Below are positions 43,193-51,907 of a DNA stretch of 64,000 bases, piece by piece (the stretch's first letter is position 1; every line of letters begins with the position of its first letter). Made by a program: the position numbers and the translations under genes. The stretch is from Desmonostoc muscorum FACHB-395 (GTDB lineage: Bacteria > Cyanobacteriota > Cyanobacteriia > Cyanobacteriales > Nostocaceae), in the NCBI RefSeq assembly GCF_014698035.1, contig NZ_JACJSF010000003.1, positions 1 to 64,000 of the forward strand, read 5' to 3'. Below the pieces are notes generated by a model. That model saw only the letters and a list, made by a program, of their open reading frames with translations, was not told where the DNA came from and ran no database searches.

Positions 43193-45106
43193 ATGCTCTA
43201 CCCCCAACGTTTCAGCCAATTCACCAAAGAACACACAGATACCTTAGCAGCCCTTTTGTGTGGCTTACTGCTATTTCTCGGATGGTTCGCCTTACATCTC
43301 GGTTGGTTGGGATTAGCGTTTCTACTCCTACCTGCTGCTTACGTTATTGGTGGTTACGAAAGTGCGCGGGAAGGATTGACTACCCTTTTCAAAGACAAAG
43401 AACTCGATGTAGATTTGCTGATGATTGTGGCGGCTATTGGTGCTGCTAGCCTCGGTTTATGGCGACGAGAATATCATCTAATTATTGATGGGGCAATTTT
43501 GATTCTGATCTTTGCCATCAGTGGCGCATTAGAAGGCTATGCAATGGCGCGAACTGAGCGGAGTATCCGCAGTTTGATGAGCCTGACACCAGATACAGCA
43601 AGAGTTTTGCTTCAGGGAAGAGAAGAAAAAATTCCTATCAGTCAGTTAAAAGTGGGTGATGAGATTGTTGTCAAACCCGGAGAGCTAATTCCTACTGATG
43701 GGATAATTTTATCTGGTTACAGCACCCTCAATCAAGCTGCAATTACAGGCGAGTCTTTACCTGTAGAGAAAACAGTGGGTGCAGAAGTATTTGCCGGCAC
43801 ACTTAACGGCTATGGTGCATTGCAGATTAAGGTACACAAACCAGCCCAAAGCAGCTTGATTCAGCGTGTGATTCGCTTGGTAGAACAAGCGCAGACAGAA
43901 GCACCACCTTCGCAAGAGTTTATCGATCGCTTTGAAAAAGGATATGCCAAAGTCATTGTAGTAGCTGGGATAGTGCTGGCAACTTTGCCGCCATTCTTTT
44001 GGGGTTGGGATTGGGAAACAACAATTTATCGGGCGCTGACTTTCTTAGTGGTGGCTTCTCCCTGTGCGCTGATGGCTGCAATTATGCCCACCCTGCTTTC
44101 AGGAATTGCCAATGGTGCAAGACAGGGGATTTTGTTTAAAAATGGGGCGCAGTTGGAGAAGATTGGCAAAGTCCGAGCGATCGCATTTGATAAAACTGGT
44201 ACTCTGACAACAGGACAAGTGCAGGTATTCCAAGTAATTTCGACTAGTGAATACACCCAACAAGATGTATTAAAAGCCGCAGCTAGTGTAGAATCCTATT
44301 CAGAACATCCTATCGGTAAGGCAATTGTGCAAGCGGCTGATGATTTGGATTTGGTTGGTGCAATTCAAGTGCAAGCCATACCTGGACAGGGAATTGTCGG
44401 AATCGCTCAAGAACAACAGATAATTGTCGGGAATGCCGTTTTTGTACAGCAGTATGTGACCAATTTACCTGAAGAGTTGCGAAAAATGGCTCAATCTTTG
44501 GAGCAAGAAGGTAAAACTGTGGTTTGGGTAGCACAGGGAAATATAGCAGAGGTGATGGGTGTAATTGCGATCGCAGATGAAGTAAGATCGCAAGCAGCTG
44601 CAACTATTACCCGGTTAAAGAAACTGGGAATTGAGCAAATTGTCATGTTAACTGGGGATAATGAAGAAACTGCTCAAAGTGTCGCCAAAGCAGTAGGAAT
44701 TGATCGGGTATATGCTCAACTTCTACCAGAAGATAAGCTAGATGTTATCCGCCTTTTACAGCAAAAATATCAAACTGTGGCAATGGTGGGCGATGGAATT
44801 AACGATGCACCAGCTTTAGCCCAAGCATCTGTGGGTATAGCGATGGGAATATCTGGTAGTGATGTGGCATTGGAAACCGCAGATATAGTACTGATGGCAG
44901 ACAAGTTAGAAAAAATTGCCGTAGCGATTCATTTGGGAAGGCGATCGCAATCCATAGTCAAACAGAATATATTCGTAGCGTTGAGTTTTATTGTGTTGCT
45001 TTTGGTGGGCAACTTTCTAGGAAGTATTAACTTACCTATTGGCGTGATTGGGCATGAAGGTTCTACAGTGTTAGTTACCCTCAGTGGTCTAAGATTGCTG
45101 AAATAA
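43193..45106 (+). CDS. coaT: Cobalt-exporting P1B-type ATPase CoaT
   Basis: CoaT pumps cobalt out of the cytoplasm. The 637-residue product lacks an N-terminal metal-binding domain. The metal-site motif in the sixth membrane segment reads SPC (Ser289-Pro-Cys291), not CPC, which marks the cobalt-type P1B-4 class. DKTGTLTTGQ holds the phosphorylated Asp333, TGES and HP (SEHPIGKAI) are present, and GDGINDAPAL is the hinge. The C-terminal helix carries HEGSTVLVTLSGLRLL, the other P1B-4 signature. It is divergent from coaR and preceded by a MerR-type operator. Its last 18 bp overlap the convergent isomerase gene. Confidence 0.95.
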   Translation: MLYPQRFSQFTKEHTDTLAALLCGLLLFLGWFALHLGWLGLAFLLLPAAYVIGGYESAREGLTTLFKDKELDVDLLMIVAAIGAASLGLWRREYHLIIDGAILILIFAISGALEGYAMARTERSIRSLMSLTPDTARVLLQGREEKIPISQLKVGDEIVVKPGELIPTDGIILSGYSTLNQAAITGESLPVEKTVGAEVFAGTLNGYGALQIKVHKPAQSSLIQRVIRLVEQAQTEAPPSQEFIDRFEKGYAKVIVVAGIVLATLPPFFWGWDWETTIYRALTFLVVASPCALMAAIMPTLLSGIANGARQGILFKNGAQLEKIGKVRAIAFDKTGTLTTGQVQVFQVISTSEYTQQDVLKAAASVESYSEHPIGKAIVQAADDLDLVGAIQVQAIPGQGIVGIAQEQQIIVGNAVFVQQYVTNLPEELRKMAQSLEQEGKTVVWVAQGNIAEVMGVIAIADEVRSQAAATITRLKKLGIEQIVMLTGDNEETAQSVAKAVGIDRVYAQLLPEDKLDVIRLLQQKYQTVAMVGDGINDAPALAQASVGIAMGISGSDVALETADIVLMADKLEKIAVAIHLGRRSQSIVKQNIFVALSFIVLLLVGNFLGSINLPIGVIGHEGSTVLVTLSGLRLLK

Positions 45107-45553
45107 AGCACTCTTCTCTAACTGTCTAATCCGCTCCATTTGCAAGATGTTCCACTCATCTTCAGAAAAAGGTGTGCTAAACCAGGCATCTAATATTTCT
45201 TTTGCGATCGCTTCTGTAGTGGCACGTAAACTTAATACTAGGACATTCGCATGATTCCAAATACGTGCCCCACGTGCAGTTTCAGCATCATGGCATAATG
45301 CCGCACGTATCCCTAAAACTTTGTTGGCGGCAATAGATGCACCAGTACCAGTCCAACAAAAGACAATCCCCTCATCTGCTTTTTGGGTTGCTACTGCCAA
45401 AGCAACTTTACTACAACTGAGGGGCCAATCAACTTCTAAATCATTCTCAGCTAAGGAACCGAAGGGTATAACTTCATGCCCACGCTGCTTAAGTTCTTCC
45501 AGTATCCTATCAGTTAGGTTGGTGCGTTCATCACTGCCAATAGCAATTTTCAT
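45089..45553 (-). CDS. RpiB/LacA/LacB-family sugar-phosphate isomerase
   Basis: I chose the ATG at 45553 (MKIAIGSDERTNLTDRILEE), which has a strong ribosome binding site (aaggggg). The result is 154 residues. IVFCWTGTGASIAANKVLGI holds the catalytic Cys of the RpiB site (Cys-x-Thr-Gly pattern). RAALCHDAETARGARIWNHA and NVLVLSLR are the substrate-binding segments. The family interconverts aldose and ketose 5- or 6-phosphates, most likely ribose 5-phosphate and ribulose 5-phosphate here. The gene is convergent with coaT and overlaps it by 18 bp. Confidence 0.88.
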   Translation of the reverse strand: MKIAIGSDERTNLTDRILEELKQRGHEVIPFGSLAENDLEVDWPLSCSKVALAVATQKADEGIVFCWTGTGASIAANKVLGIRAALCHDAETARGARIWNHANVLVLSLRATTEAIAKEILDAWFSTPFSEDEWNILQMERIRQLEKSALFQQS

Positions 45554-45715
45554 GCATTCCCCCTTAAAATTAGTCTTCCCCATCTCCTCATACTACGATG
45601 TTTATAGGAGACAGGGAAGAGGGAAAAATTACTTACAAATTAGGAATTACGAGGAATTACGAATTAATTCTCGCCCGAATGGCACTAAGAAAAGCTGAAA
45701 CTTCGTCAGGGCAGG

Positions 45716-45797
45716 GTGTGGGAGGTGTGGGAGGACGGGGAAGAAGTCTTACCCCCCACACTCCCCACACTCCCCCCTCTCCCCACACTTCCCACAC
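45716..45797. repeat. Inverted runs of gtgtgggag and ccccacact
   Basis: Units of gtgtgggagg are followed after aagaagtctta by several units of ccccacactc. The two runs are complementary and could form a long hairpin just after the RND gene. Confidence 0.75.
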
Positions 45798-45842
45798 TCA
45801 AAAGCCAGTTAAATCATAGGTTTGCGCTTATCTTAGTGCCAT

Positions 45843-48800
45843 TCAATTCTCGCCCTTTGCTGAATATAAAGCACTTTTCCCATCCAATGAGACTGCATCT
45901 GTTTGCAGTTCTTGATGCCGATTTGGTTTAATAAAGCGCTCTGTTGTCGTCTTAATCACGATATACAAAATCGGTACTACAAACAAACTCAAGAAAGTCG
46001 CAATTAACATCCCACCAAAAACAGCTGTTCCCAAAGATTGGCGACTACCCGCACCGGCACCTGTGGCAACAGCTAACGGGAAAATCCCTAATAATGTAGA
46101 AAAAGCAGTCATCAAAATTGGGCGTAACCGCTCTTGTGAAGCCTCAATTACTGCTTTAGTAATCGAAAGCCCTTGCTCTCGTAATTGATTAGCAAATTCC
46201 ACAATTAAAATTGCGTTTTTACTAGCTAAACCGATCAACATTACTAGACCAATTTGGCAGTAAACATCATTCGCAAAACCCCGCATTGATTGAGCTACAA
46301 GCGCTCCAAAGATAGCTAAAGGAACTGATAACAGAATGATAAAGGGGTCAACGTAGTTTTCGTATTGAGCGGCTAGTACCAAGAATACAAAGATTATTCC
46401 TAATCCAAAGATTAGCGGTGCTAAACCACCAGAATCTATTTCTTCTAATGCAGTTCCTGACCATTCGTAACCATAGCCGGCAGGTAAAACTTCTTTAGCA
46501 ACTTTTTCCATTGCTTTAATTGCGTCTCCTGAACTAGAGCCAGGAGCGGCAGAACCATTAATTTCAATCGAGCGGAACAGATTATAGTGATTTATCGTTT
46601 GCGCTCCCACAGTCTGAGTAACTGTGACTAAGTTACTCAAAGGAACCATTTGATTCTTTTGAGAACGAACGTATAGTTTGCCAATATCTTTGGGATTGGA
46701 ACGAAACTGTTGATCTGCCTGGATATACACCCGGTAATTACGCTGCTGGAGATTAAAATCATTTACATATTGCGATCCCAAAGCAGTTTGTAAAGTACTG
46801 AAAACATCATCTATGGAAACTTGCAATGATTTGGCTTTATTGCGGTCTACATCCACAAGCAATTGTGGTGTATCTGCGGCAAAGGTGCTAAATACAGCTT
46901 GTAATCCTGGTGTTTGATTAGCTTGACCCAGCAACTTACCCATCGACTGGACTAGATTTTCTAAGCCACTGTTACCTCTGCGGTCTTGCAGTTGAAAGAC
47001 GAAGCCGCCAAAGTTGCCTAAACCCTGAATTGGTGGCGGATTCACAGGGAAAACTCTGGCTTCTGGGATTGACAATAACTTCCCTTGCAATTTACCAATA
47101 ATCGCCTGTACTGATTGATCGGGTCTTGAACGCTCATCCCAAGGTTTTAAAGTTGTAAATATAATGCCGCTATTGGCGGTGCTACCACTAAAACCAAATC
47201 CACCGATCGCAAAAGTCCCCAGTACTTCTGGAAGTGGCAGAATTTCTTTTTCTACCTGTGCAATCACATCGCTAGTATATTGCAGCGAAACCCCTTGCGG
47301 CCCTTGGATAATGGTGATGAAATAGCCTTCGTCTTCATCGGGTAGAAAGGCTGTCGGTACTGTGGTGTACAGCCAAGCAGTCATACCCAAAGAGACGATA
47401 AACAACCCAATGACAATAGCTTTGATGTGTGTTAGAAAGGTCAGCGATCGCTTATAACCATTCTGTACCCAGTCAAGAAACCGATTAATCTGGCCAAAAA
47501 TCCAACCCAGCCAGCCTGAAGGTTTTTGTCCTTGACGTAGCAGCAGCGCACACAATGAAGGTGTCAGGGTCAAAGCCAAAAAAGTTGAAATTGCAATGGA
47601 GAAAGCGATCGTCAGGGCAAATTGCCGATAAAGTGCGCCTGTGGTTCCCGGAAAAAACGCCACTGGCACAAACACCGCCATCAATACTAATGAAGTGGCA
47701 ATAACCGCGCCAAACAGTTCCTTCATTGATTCACTAGCGGCTCGACGAGGATTTATGCCTTTATCCTGAATAAAGCGGCTGATTTGCTCAACTACAACGA
47801 TCGCATCATCTACCACCATCCCCGATGCTAAAGTCAGACCAAATAAAGTCAAACTATTGATGGAAAAGTTAAAAACTTTGACGAAGGCAAATGTCCCAAT
47901 TAAGGAAAGCGGAATGGTAAGTGCTGGAATTAAAGTAGTTCGCCAGTCCTGTAAGAACACAAAAATTACAATTACAACTAGCACTACCGCTTCAATCAGA
48001 GTCTTGATAACTTCTGACATCGACTCTTCTACAAAGGATGTCGTGTCAAAAGCTACCTGATATTTCAGCCCTGGGGGAAAACTCGGAGCTAATCGCGCTA
48101 GTTCGTCTTTGACTCCCTTAGCCACATCCAAGGCATTACTACCAGGAACTTGATAAATCCCTAAACCGACAGCATCGTTACCACGAAATCGCAGAAATGA
48201 ACTGTAGTTTTCTGCACCCAGTTCTGCTCTACCGACATCTTTGAGCTTGACTAATGTGCCATCATCTCCAGTTTTGAGGACAATTTCTTCAAATTCTGCT
48301 GGTTCTGCTAATCGGCTAGCAGCACGCACATCAAGTTGATACCTTTGTCCTTCAGGAGCCGGTTCTTGTCCAATTCTCCCTGCACCAACTTGCAAGTTTT
48401 GTTCGGATAAAGCATTCGCTACATCCTTGGTCGTTAGCCCCCGATTGGCAAGGCGACTTGGATCTAGCCACAGGCGCATTGCATAGCGGCGTTCACCAAA
48501 AATTTGAGCGTTGCTTACGCCTTTGACTCTTTTTAAGGCATCTGCTAAGTAAAGGTCGGCATAATTGCTTAAGAATATATTGTCGTACTCTTTATTTTCA
48601 GCGAATAAACCAATCGCTAAGAGAATGTTGCTAGATTCTTTTGATACCCGCACTCCTGTGCGCTGTACAGAATCTGGTAGTTGTGGTTGGGCAACAGAAA
48701 CACGATTTTGCACATCCACAGCTGCAATATCTTTATCACGCGATGAATCAAAGGTGGCTGTAATAGTACTAGTACCATCATTACTGCTGCTGGAAGTGAG

Positions 48801-49034
48801 ATATCTTAGTCCCTCAACCCCGTTGATTTGCCTTTCTAAGATATTTGTCACTCCGCTTTCTACGACTTCTGCACTAGCTCCGCTATAGTTGGAAGTTACA
48901 GTGATTTGGGTGGGACTAATTTCTGGGAATCTTGCGATCGGTAGTGTGGGAATACTAATTAATCCGATTAAAAGGATAACGATCGCACATACCGATGCAA
49001 AGATTGGTCGCTTAATAAAGAAGTCAACAAACAT
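45843..49034 (-). CDS. RND-type efflux pump inner-membrane transporter (HAE1/AcrB-like)
   Basis: This 1063-residue proton-driven exporter begins MFVDFFIKRPIFASVCAIVI, the standard HAE1 start. It has twelve helices and two large periplasmic loops. The proton-relay motif reads GMVVDDAIVVVE in helix 4. IRPxLMTAFSTLLGIFPLA-type residues (RLRPILMTAFSTLLG) mark helix 11. The N-terminal porter domain motif PEISPTQITVTSNYSGASAE is intact. It works with the adaptor encoded 190 bp upstream on the same strand. No TolC-like outer-membrane gene is in the window, so a shared one is probably used. Substrates cannot be told. Confidence 0.93.
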   Translation of the reverse strand: MFVDFFIKRPIFASVCAIVILLIGLISIPTLPIARFPEISPTQITVTSNYSGASAEVVESGVTNILERQINGVEGLRYLTSSSSNDGTSTITATFDSSRDKDIAAVDVQNRVSVAQPQLPDSVQRTGVRVSKESSNILLAIGLFAENKEYDNIFLSNYADLYLADALKRVKGVSNAQIFGERRYAMRLWLDPSRLANRGLTTKDVANALSEQNLQVGAGRIGQEPAPEGQRYQLDVRAASRLAEPAEFEEIVLKTGDDGTLVKLKDVGRAELGAENYSSFLRFRGNDAVGLGIYQVPGSNALDVAKGVKDELARLAPSFPPGLKYQVAFDTTSFVEESMSEVIKTLIEAVVLVVIVIFVFLQDWRTTLIPALTIPLSLIGTFAFVKVFNFSINSLTLFGLTLASGMVVDDAIVVVEQISRFIQDKGINPRRAASESMKELFGAVIATSLVLMAVFVPVAFFPGTTGALYRQFALTIAFSIAISTFLALTLTPSLCALLLRQGQKPSGWLGWIFGQINRFLDWVQNGYKRSLTFLTHIKAIVIGLFIVSLGMTAWLYTTVPTAFLPDEDEGYFITIIQGPQGVSLQYTSDVIAQVEKEILPLPEVLGTFAIGGFGFSGSTANSGIIFTTLKPWDERSRPDQSVQAIIGKLQGKLLSIPEARVFPVNPPPIQGLGNFGGFVFQLQDRRGNSGLENLVQSMGKLLGQANQTPGLQAVFSTFAADTPQLLVDVDRNKAKSLQVSIDDVFSTLQTALGSQYVNDFNLQQRNYRVYIQADQQFRSNPKDIGKLYVRSQKNQMVPLSNLVTVTQTVGAQTINHYNLFRSIEINGSAAPGSSSGDAIKAMEKVAKEVLPAGYGYEWSGTALEEIDSGGLAPLIFGLGIIFVFLVLAAQYENYVDPFIILLSVPLAIFGALVAQSMRGFANDVYCQIGLVMLIGLASKNAILIVEFANQLREQGLSITKAVIEASQERLRPILMTAFSTLLGIFPLAVATGAGAGSRQSLGTAVFGGMLIATFLSLFVVPILYIVIKTTTERFIKPNRHQELQTDAVSLDGKSALYSAKGEN

Positions 49035-49074
49035 AGTTTAAAAAATTGGGCTTTGGGTATTTGGCATTAGGTAT

Positions 49075-49226
49075 TGGGGCATTGGGCATGGGGCATGGAG
49101 AAGAGATAAAGGAGACAAGGAAGAGGGTGGAGACAAGGGAGAGACTTGTTCAATAATTCCCCCTTGTCTCTCTTGTCCCCTTGTCCCCCCTGTCCCCCCT
49201 GCTCCCCTGCTCCCCTGCTCCCTCCC
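49075..49226. repeat. Inverted and tandem short repeats between adaptor and pump genes
   Basis: Runs of gagacaaggaaga are followed by the complement ccttgtctctcttgtcccc and then three units of ctcccctg. This could form a hairpin that separates expression of the two genes. Confidence 0.75.
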
Positions 49227-50854
49227 TATGGCTTCTGACTACCCACTTCTTGCGGTGCGGGACTGATGGGAGCGCCATTAGTTAGGTTGAGAATACCGGA
49301 AACAACAATTTTGTCTCCAGCTTTTAGTCCTTCGATAACTTGATAATTATTCCCCTCAATAACTCCCAATTTCACAGGTTTTTGTTGAGCAACTAAAGAT
49401 GGCGCTCCAGCTTTCTTTTCTGCTGGTGCTTCAGCTTTTTTTTCTGCTGAAGCTTCAGTGTTTTTTTCTGTTGGCGCTTCAGCTACAAATACAAATGTCT
49501 CCCCACCCAGGCGAGATACTGCTGTAACTGGAATTAAAATTCCTGGACGTTCGTTCCAGATTACTTTGGTTTGCACTGATTGGCGATTTACCAGTTGACT
49601 TCTAGAATTACCAAAATTAGCTTTAACCAAAATTGTCTGCGAATCTGAACTAGCATCTGGAGAAATGAAACTTATCTTACCCCTTGCTGCGGGTTCGCCT
49701 TGAGCGTTCAGCATTTGCACTGGTAATCCCAAGCGCAGTTTTTTGGCTTCTTCTAGGGGAACAGAAATATTTAGTTCTAAAGAGTCATTTCTAGTAAGTG
49801 TAGTGAGCTGGTCTGCTTTTTCTACATAATCTCCCACTTTTGTGGGAATATCGCCAACAGTACCAGTAAAAGGTGCCAGAACTTTTGTGTATTGCAGTTG
49901 AACTTGGGCTGCTTGGACTTGCGCTGCTGCTTGCGTTACTTGCGATCGCGCTTGGGCAATTTCTTCTGGGCGGGAACCATTTTCTAGTTGCCTTAAGTTT
50001 TGTTTCTGTTGTTCCAAAGCTCCAGCTAGCTCATTGATACTAGATGTTCTGCTTTGGCGGAGTTGAGCTAGGCGTTTCTGGGCTACAACCAGGGCAGCTT
50101 CAGCACTTTGCTGTTCTTTGACATATCCTTCTAAGGTATCTTCAGAAACTGCGCCCTCTTTTCTCAATTGTGCGTATCGCTTGGCTCGTGACTGTGCTAG
50201 TTCTACATCCGATTTAGCTGACTGAATTTGAGCCTCAGCCTGAGCAATTTCTTGTGGTTGCGACCCCGACTGGGCATCTCGCAAGCGAGCTTGGGCTTGG
50301 GTTAACTGCGCTCTAGCTTGGGCAACTTCTTCTTGTCGCGTACCCGCTTTGAGTTCGGCAAGACGTGCTTGAGCTTGTGCTAGTGCAGCTTTTGCTTGTA
50401 ATAATTGCGCTTGCACACTATCACTTTCTAGGCTAATAATAACTTGCCCTTGTTGAACACGGCTGCCCTCTTTGGTATAAATTTGGGTAACTCGTCCTTC
50501 AACCTGTGGCTTTATAATTACCGAACGTGGAGCCTCTAAGGAGCCAATAAACTCCGAACTTTCTTGCACAGTTTCAGGTTGCACAGTCGCTAGCTTGACT
50601 GGAATTGCCATCGGTTGACCAGCAGCTGGCCCACCTGCTGGTGGATTACTAGCACTACTAGTTTGCCACCAGCGCCAACCAAAACCAATGCCTCCAATTA
50701 AGAGGATAATTCCCAAAATTAGAGGCCAACGACGCTTTTGAGGTGGTTTAGGCGATCGCTCTGGCAGTGGTTGTGGCTCTTGACTAGAATCAGTAACAGC
50801 AGGCTGTTCTATTTCAACTGGAAGCGGAGAATCAGGGAACTCAGAATGGGACAT
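49226..50854 (-). CDS. RND efflux periplasmic adaptor (MFP/HlyD family)
   Basis: This 542-residue adaptor has a Pro-rich cytosolic start (about 1-45), one membrane helix (WPLILGIILLIGGIGFGW), and a lipoyl half-motif (VIIKPQVEGRVTQIYTKEGS, VQQGQVII). A long alpha-hairpin follows (about 155-305), built of Ala/Gln-rich repeats such as QARAQLTQAQARLRDAQSG. The second lipoyl half (VLAPFTGTVGDIPTKVGDYV) and beta-barrel come next. Between barrel and last domain there is an odd Lys/Ala/Pro/Glu repeat (about 455-485, EKKAEAPAEKKAGAPS). It links the RND pump to an outer-membrane channel. Confidence 0.92.
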   Translation of the reverse strand: MSHSEFPDSPLPVEIEQPAVTDSSQEPQPLPERSPKPPQKRRWPLILGIILLIGGIGFGWRWWQTSSASNPPAGGPAAGQPMAIPVKLATVQPETVQESSEFIGSLEAPRSVIIKPQVEGRVTQIYTKEGSRVQQGQVIISLESDSVQAQLLQAKAALAQAQARLAELKAGTRQEEVAQARAQLTQAQARLRDAQSGSQPQEIAQAEAQIQSAKSDVELAQSRAKRYAQLRKEGAVSEDTLEGYVKEQQSAEAALVVAQKRLAQLRQSRTSSINELAGALEQQKQNLRQLENGSRPEEIAQARSQVTQAAAQVQAAQVQLQYTKVLAPFTGTVGDIPTKVGDYVEKADQLTTLTRNDSLELNISVPLEEAKKLRLGLPVQMLNAQGEPAARGKISFISPDASSDSQTILVKANFGNSRSQLVNRQSVQTKVIWNERPGILIPVTAVSRLGGETFVFVAEAPTEKNTEASAEKKAEAPAEKKAGAPSLVAQQKPVKLGVIEGNNYQVIEGLKAGDKIVVSGILNLTNGAPISPAPQEVGSQKP

Positions 50855-51907
50855 CTTCAGTTTCTCGTCTTGTGGATTTAGACTTGGGCAATCTACTCTT
50901 GACTAAAAAAGCATTATCTGAATAGTTTTTTAGCCCTTTGTTTTGATGTTGATAACTAACAAATATGTATTTGGGTATTTGGGCGATCGCTCACGATGTC
51001 TAGTACCTAAAACAAACAAATATGCTTCATCACATTATGGTTATTTTGTACATTACTTAACTCCCATCATTTTTTTAAAGTGTAATTTATAAAACTTTTT
51101 TGGTCAGTATAAAACCATCACTTTCCGTCATAGAGAAAACACGGTTTATGTTGTTCCAAGGGAATCAATACAATCTTCTGCCTCCTGCAATGGCAAACTG
51201 CCTGATACCGTGTACAAATAAATTTAAAGAAGTTTCGATGTAGTATTCATATCTATAATCTAATGTGGTAGGGATATCGCTAAAAACGCAGAATACCGTG
51301 AAACAACATACCCGTGGAACTATCTACAGATGCTTTTAAATCTATATCTGAAGATACTGCACCCTTATCTTGACTTTTTTGCAAGTACATAACCACCTAG
51401 CTCTTCGCGCAGCGATTAACGATTTGTTTGCTTTGTATAAAATCAGACGTGACGCTGGAATTCTTCCATAAGCGTTTGCAAGCGCTTGCTTGCATTATAA
51501 CCACATAGGAAACTAGATTTGTATAAGTTTAAAGATGAGTTTATCCCTCTTGAGTCGTATTGAATACTGATCTTAGGGAAGAAAAATGTACGGTGCAATG
51601 TATGGAGCGATGCCTTGTCTGCGACACGCTGCGCGTAGCTTGCTTCTGAGTAGGAGTAGGCCAACGGCGAGCGATGCCTAAGCTGATTAATTCAGCTCTA
51701 TTCATCAAAGTTGCAAGTTTCATTGAGTTATCCTAACCAAGAACAAAGTGCAATCAATACAGTGTTCTCTAGAGTCCTATTTTTGAGCAGTCTTATCTTC
51801 CTACACTTAGGTCATCCAATCGGATGATTCTTAACTCACCCATTCGGGTGATTTAATTTATCCTCATCAGGGTTCTGTATATATGAGCGAGTCATGCTCA
51901 ATGCCCT
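50855..51907. other. 1-kb intergenic region with dispersed repeats and palindromes
   Basis: No supported gene lies here. Around 51603-51679 there are GC-rich dispersed repeats (gcgatgcc, cgctgcgcgtagc) running into an ORF-like stretch. Two 16-bp palindromes lie at 51812-51851. A short minus-strand frame opening MKLATLMNRAELISLG at 51723 has a weak ribosome site (agga) but runs into the repeat, so a real peptide is doubtful. Confidence 0.55.
51812..51851. promoter_or_regulatory. Pair of related 16-bp palindromes
   Basis: TCATCCAATCGGATGA (51812-51827) and TCACCCATTCGGGTGA (51836-51851) share the pattern TCAyCC-N4-GGrTGA and start 24 bp apart. They lie 57 bp after the glycosyltransferase stop. 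They may be paired operators, or two small hairpins acting as a terminator. Confidence 0.45.

Noticed and set aside
45598..45931. Plus-strand frames of 70-125 codons after the isomerase
   Set aside because: They consist largely of tandem-repeat sequence (GVGGVGGRGR, PHTPHTPP) and overlap the end of the RND gene.
51443..51723. Two overlapping minus-strand frames of 60-73 codons
   Set aside because: They run through GC-rich dispersed repeats and have no family pattern. Only the first 16 codons of the 51723 frame look even possible.
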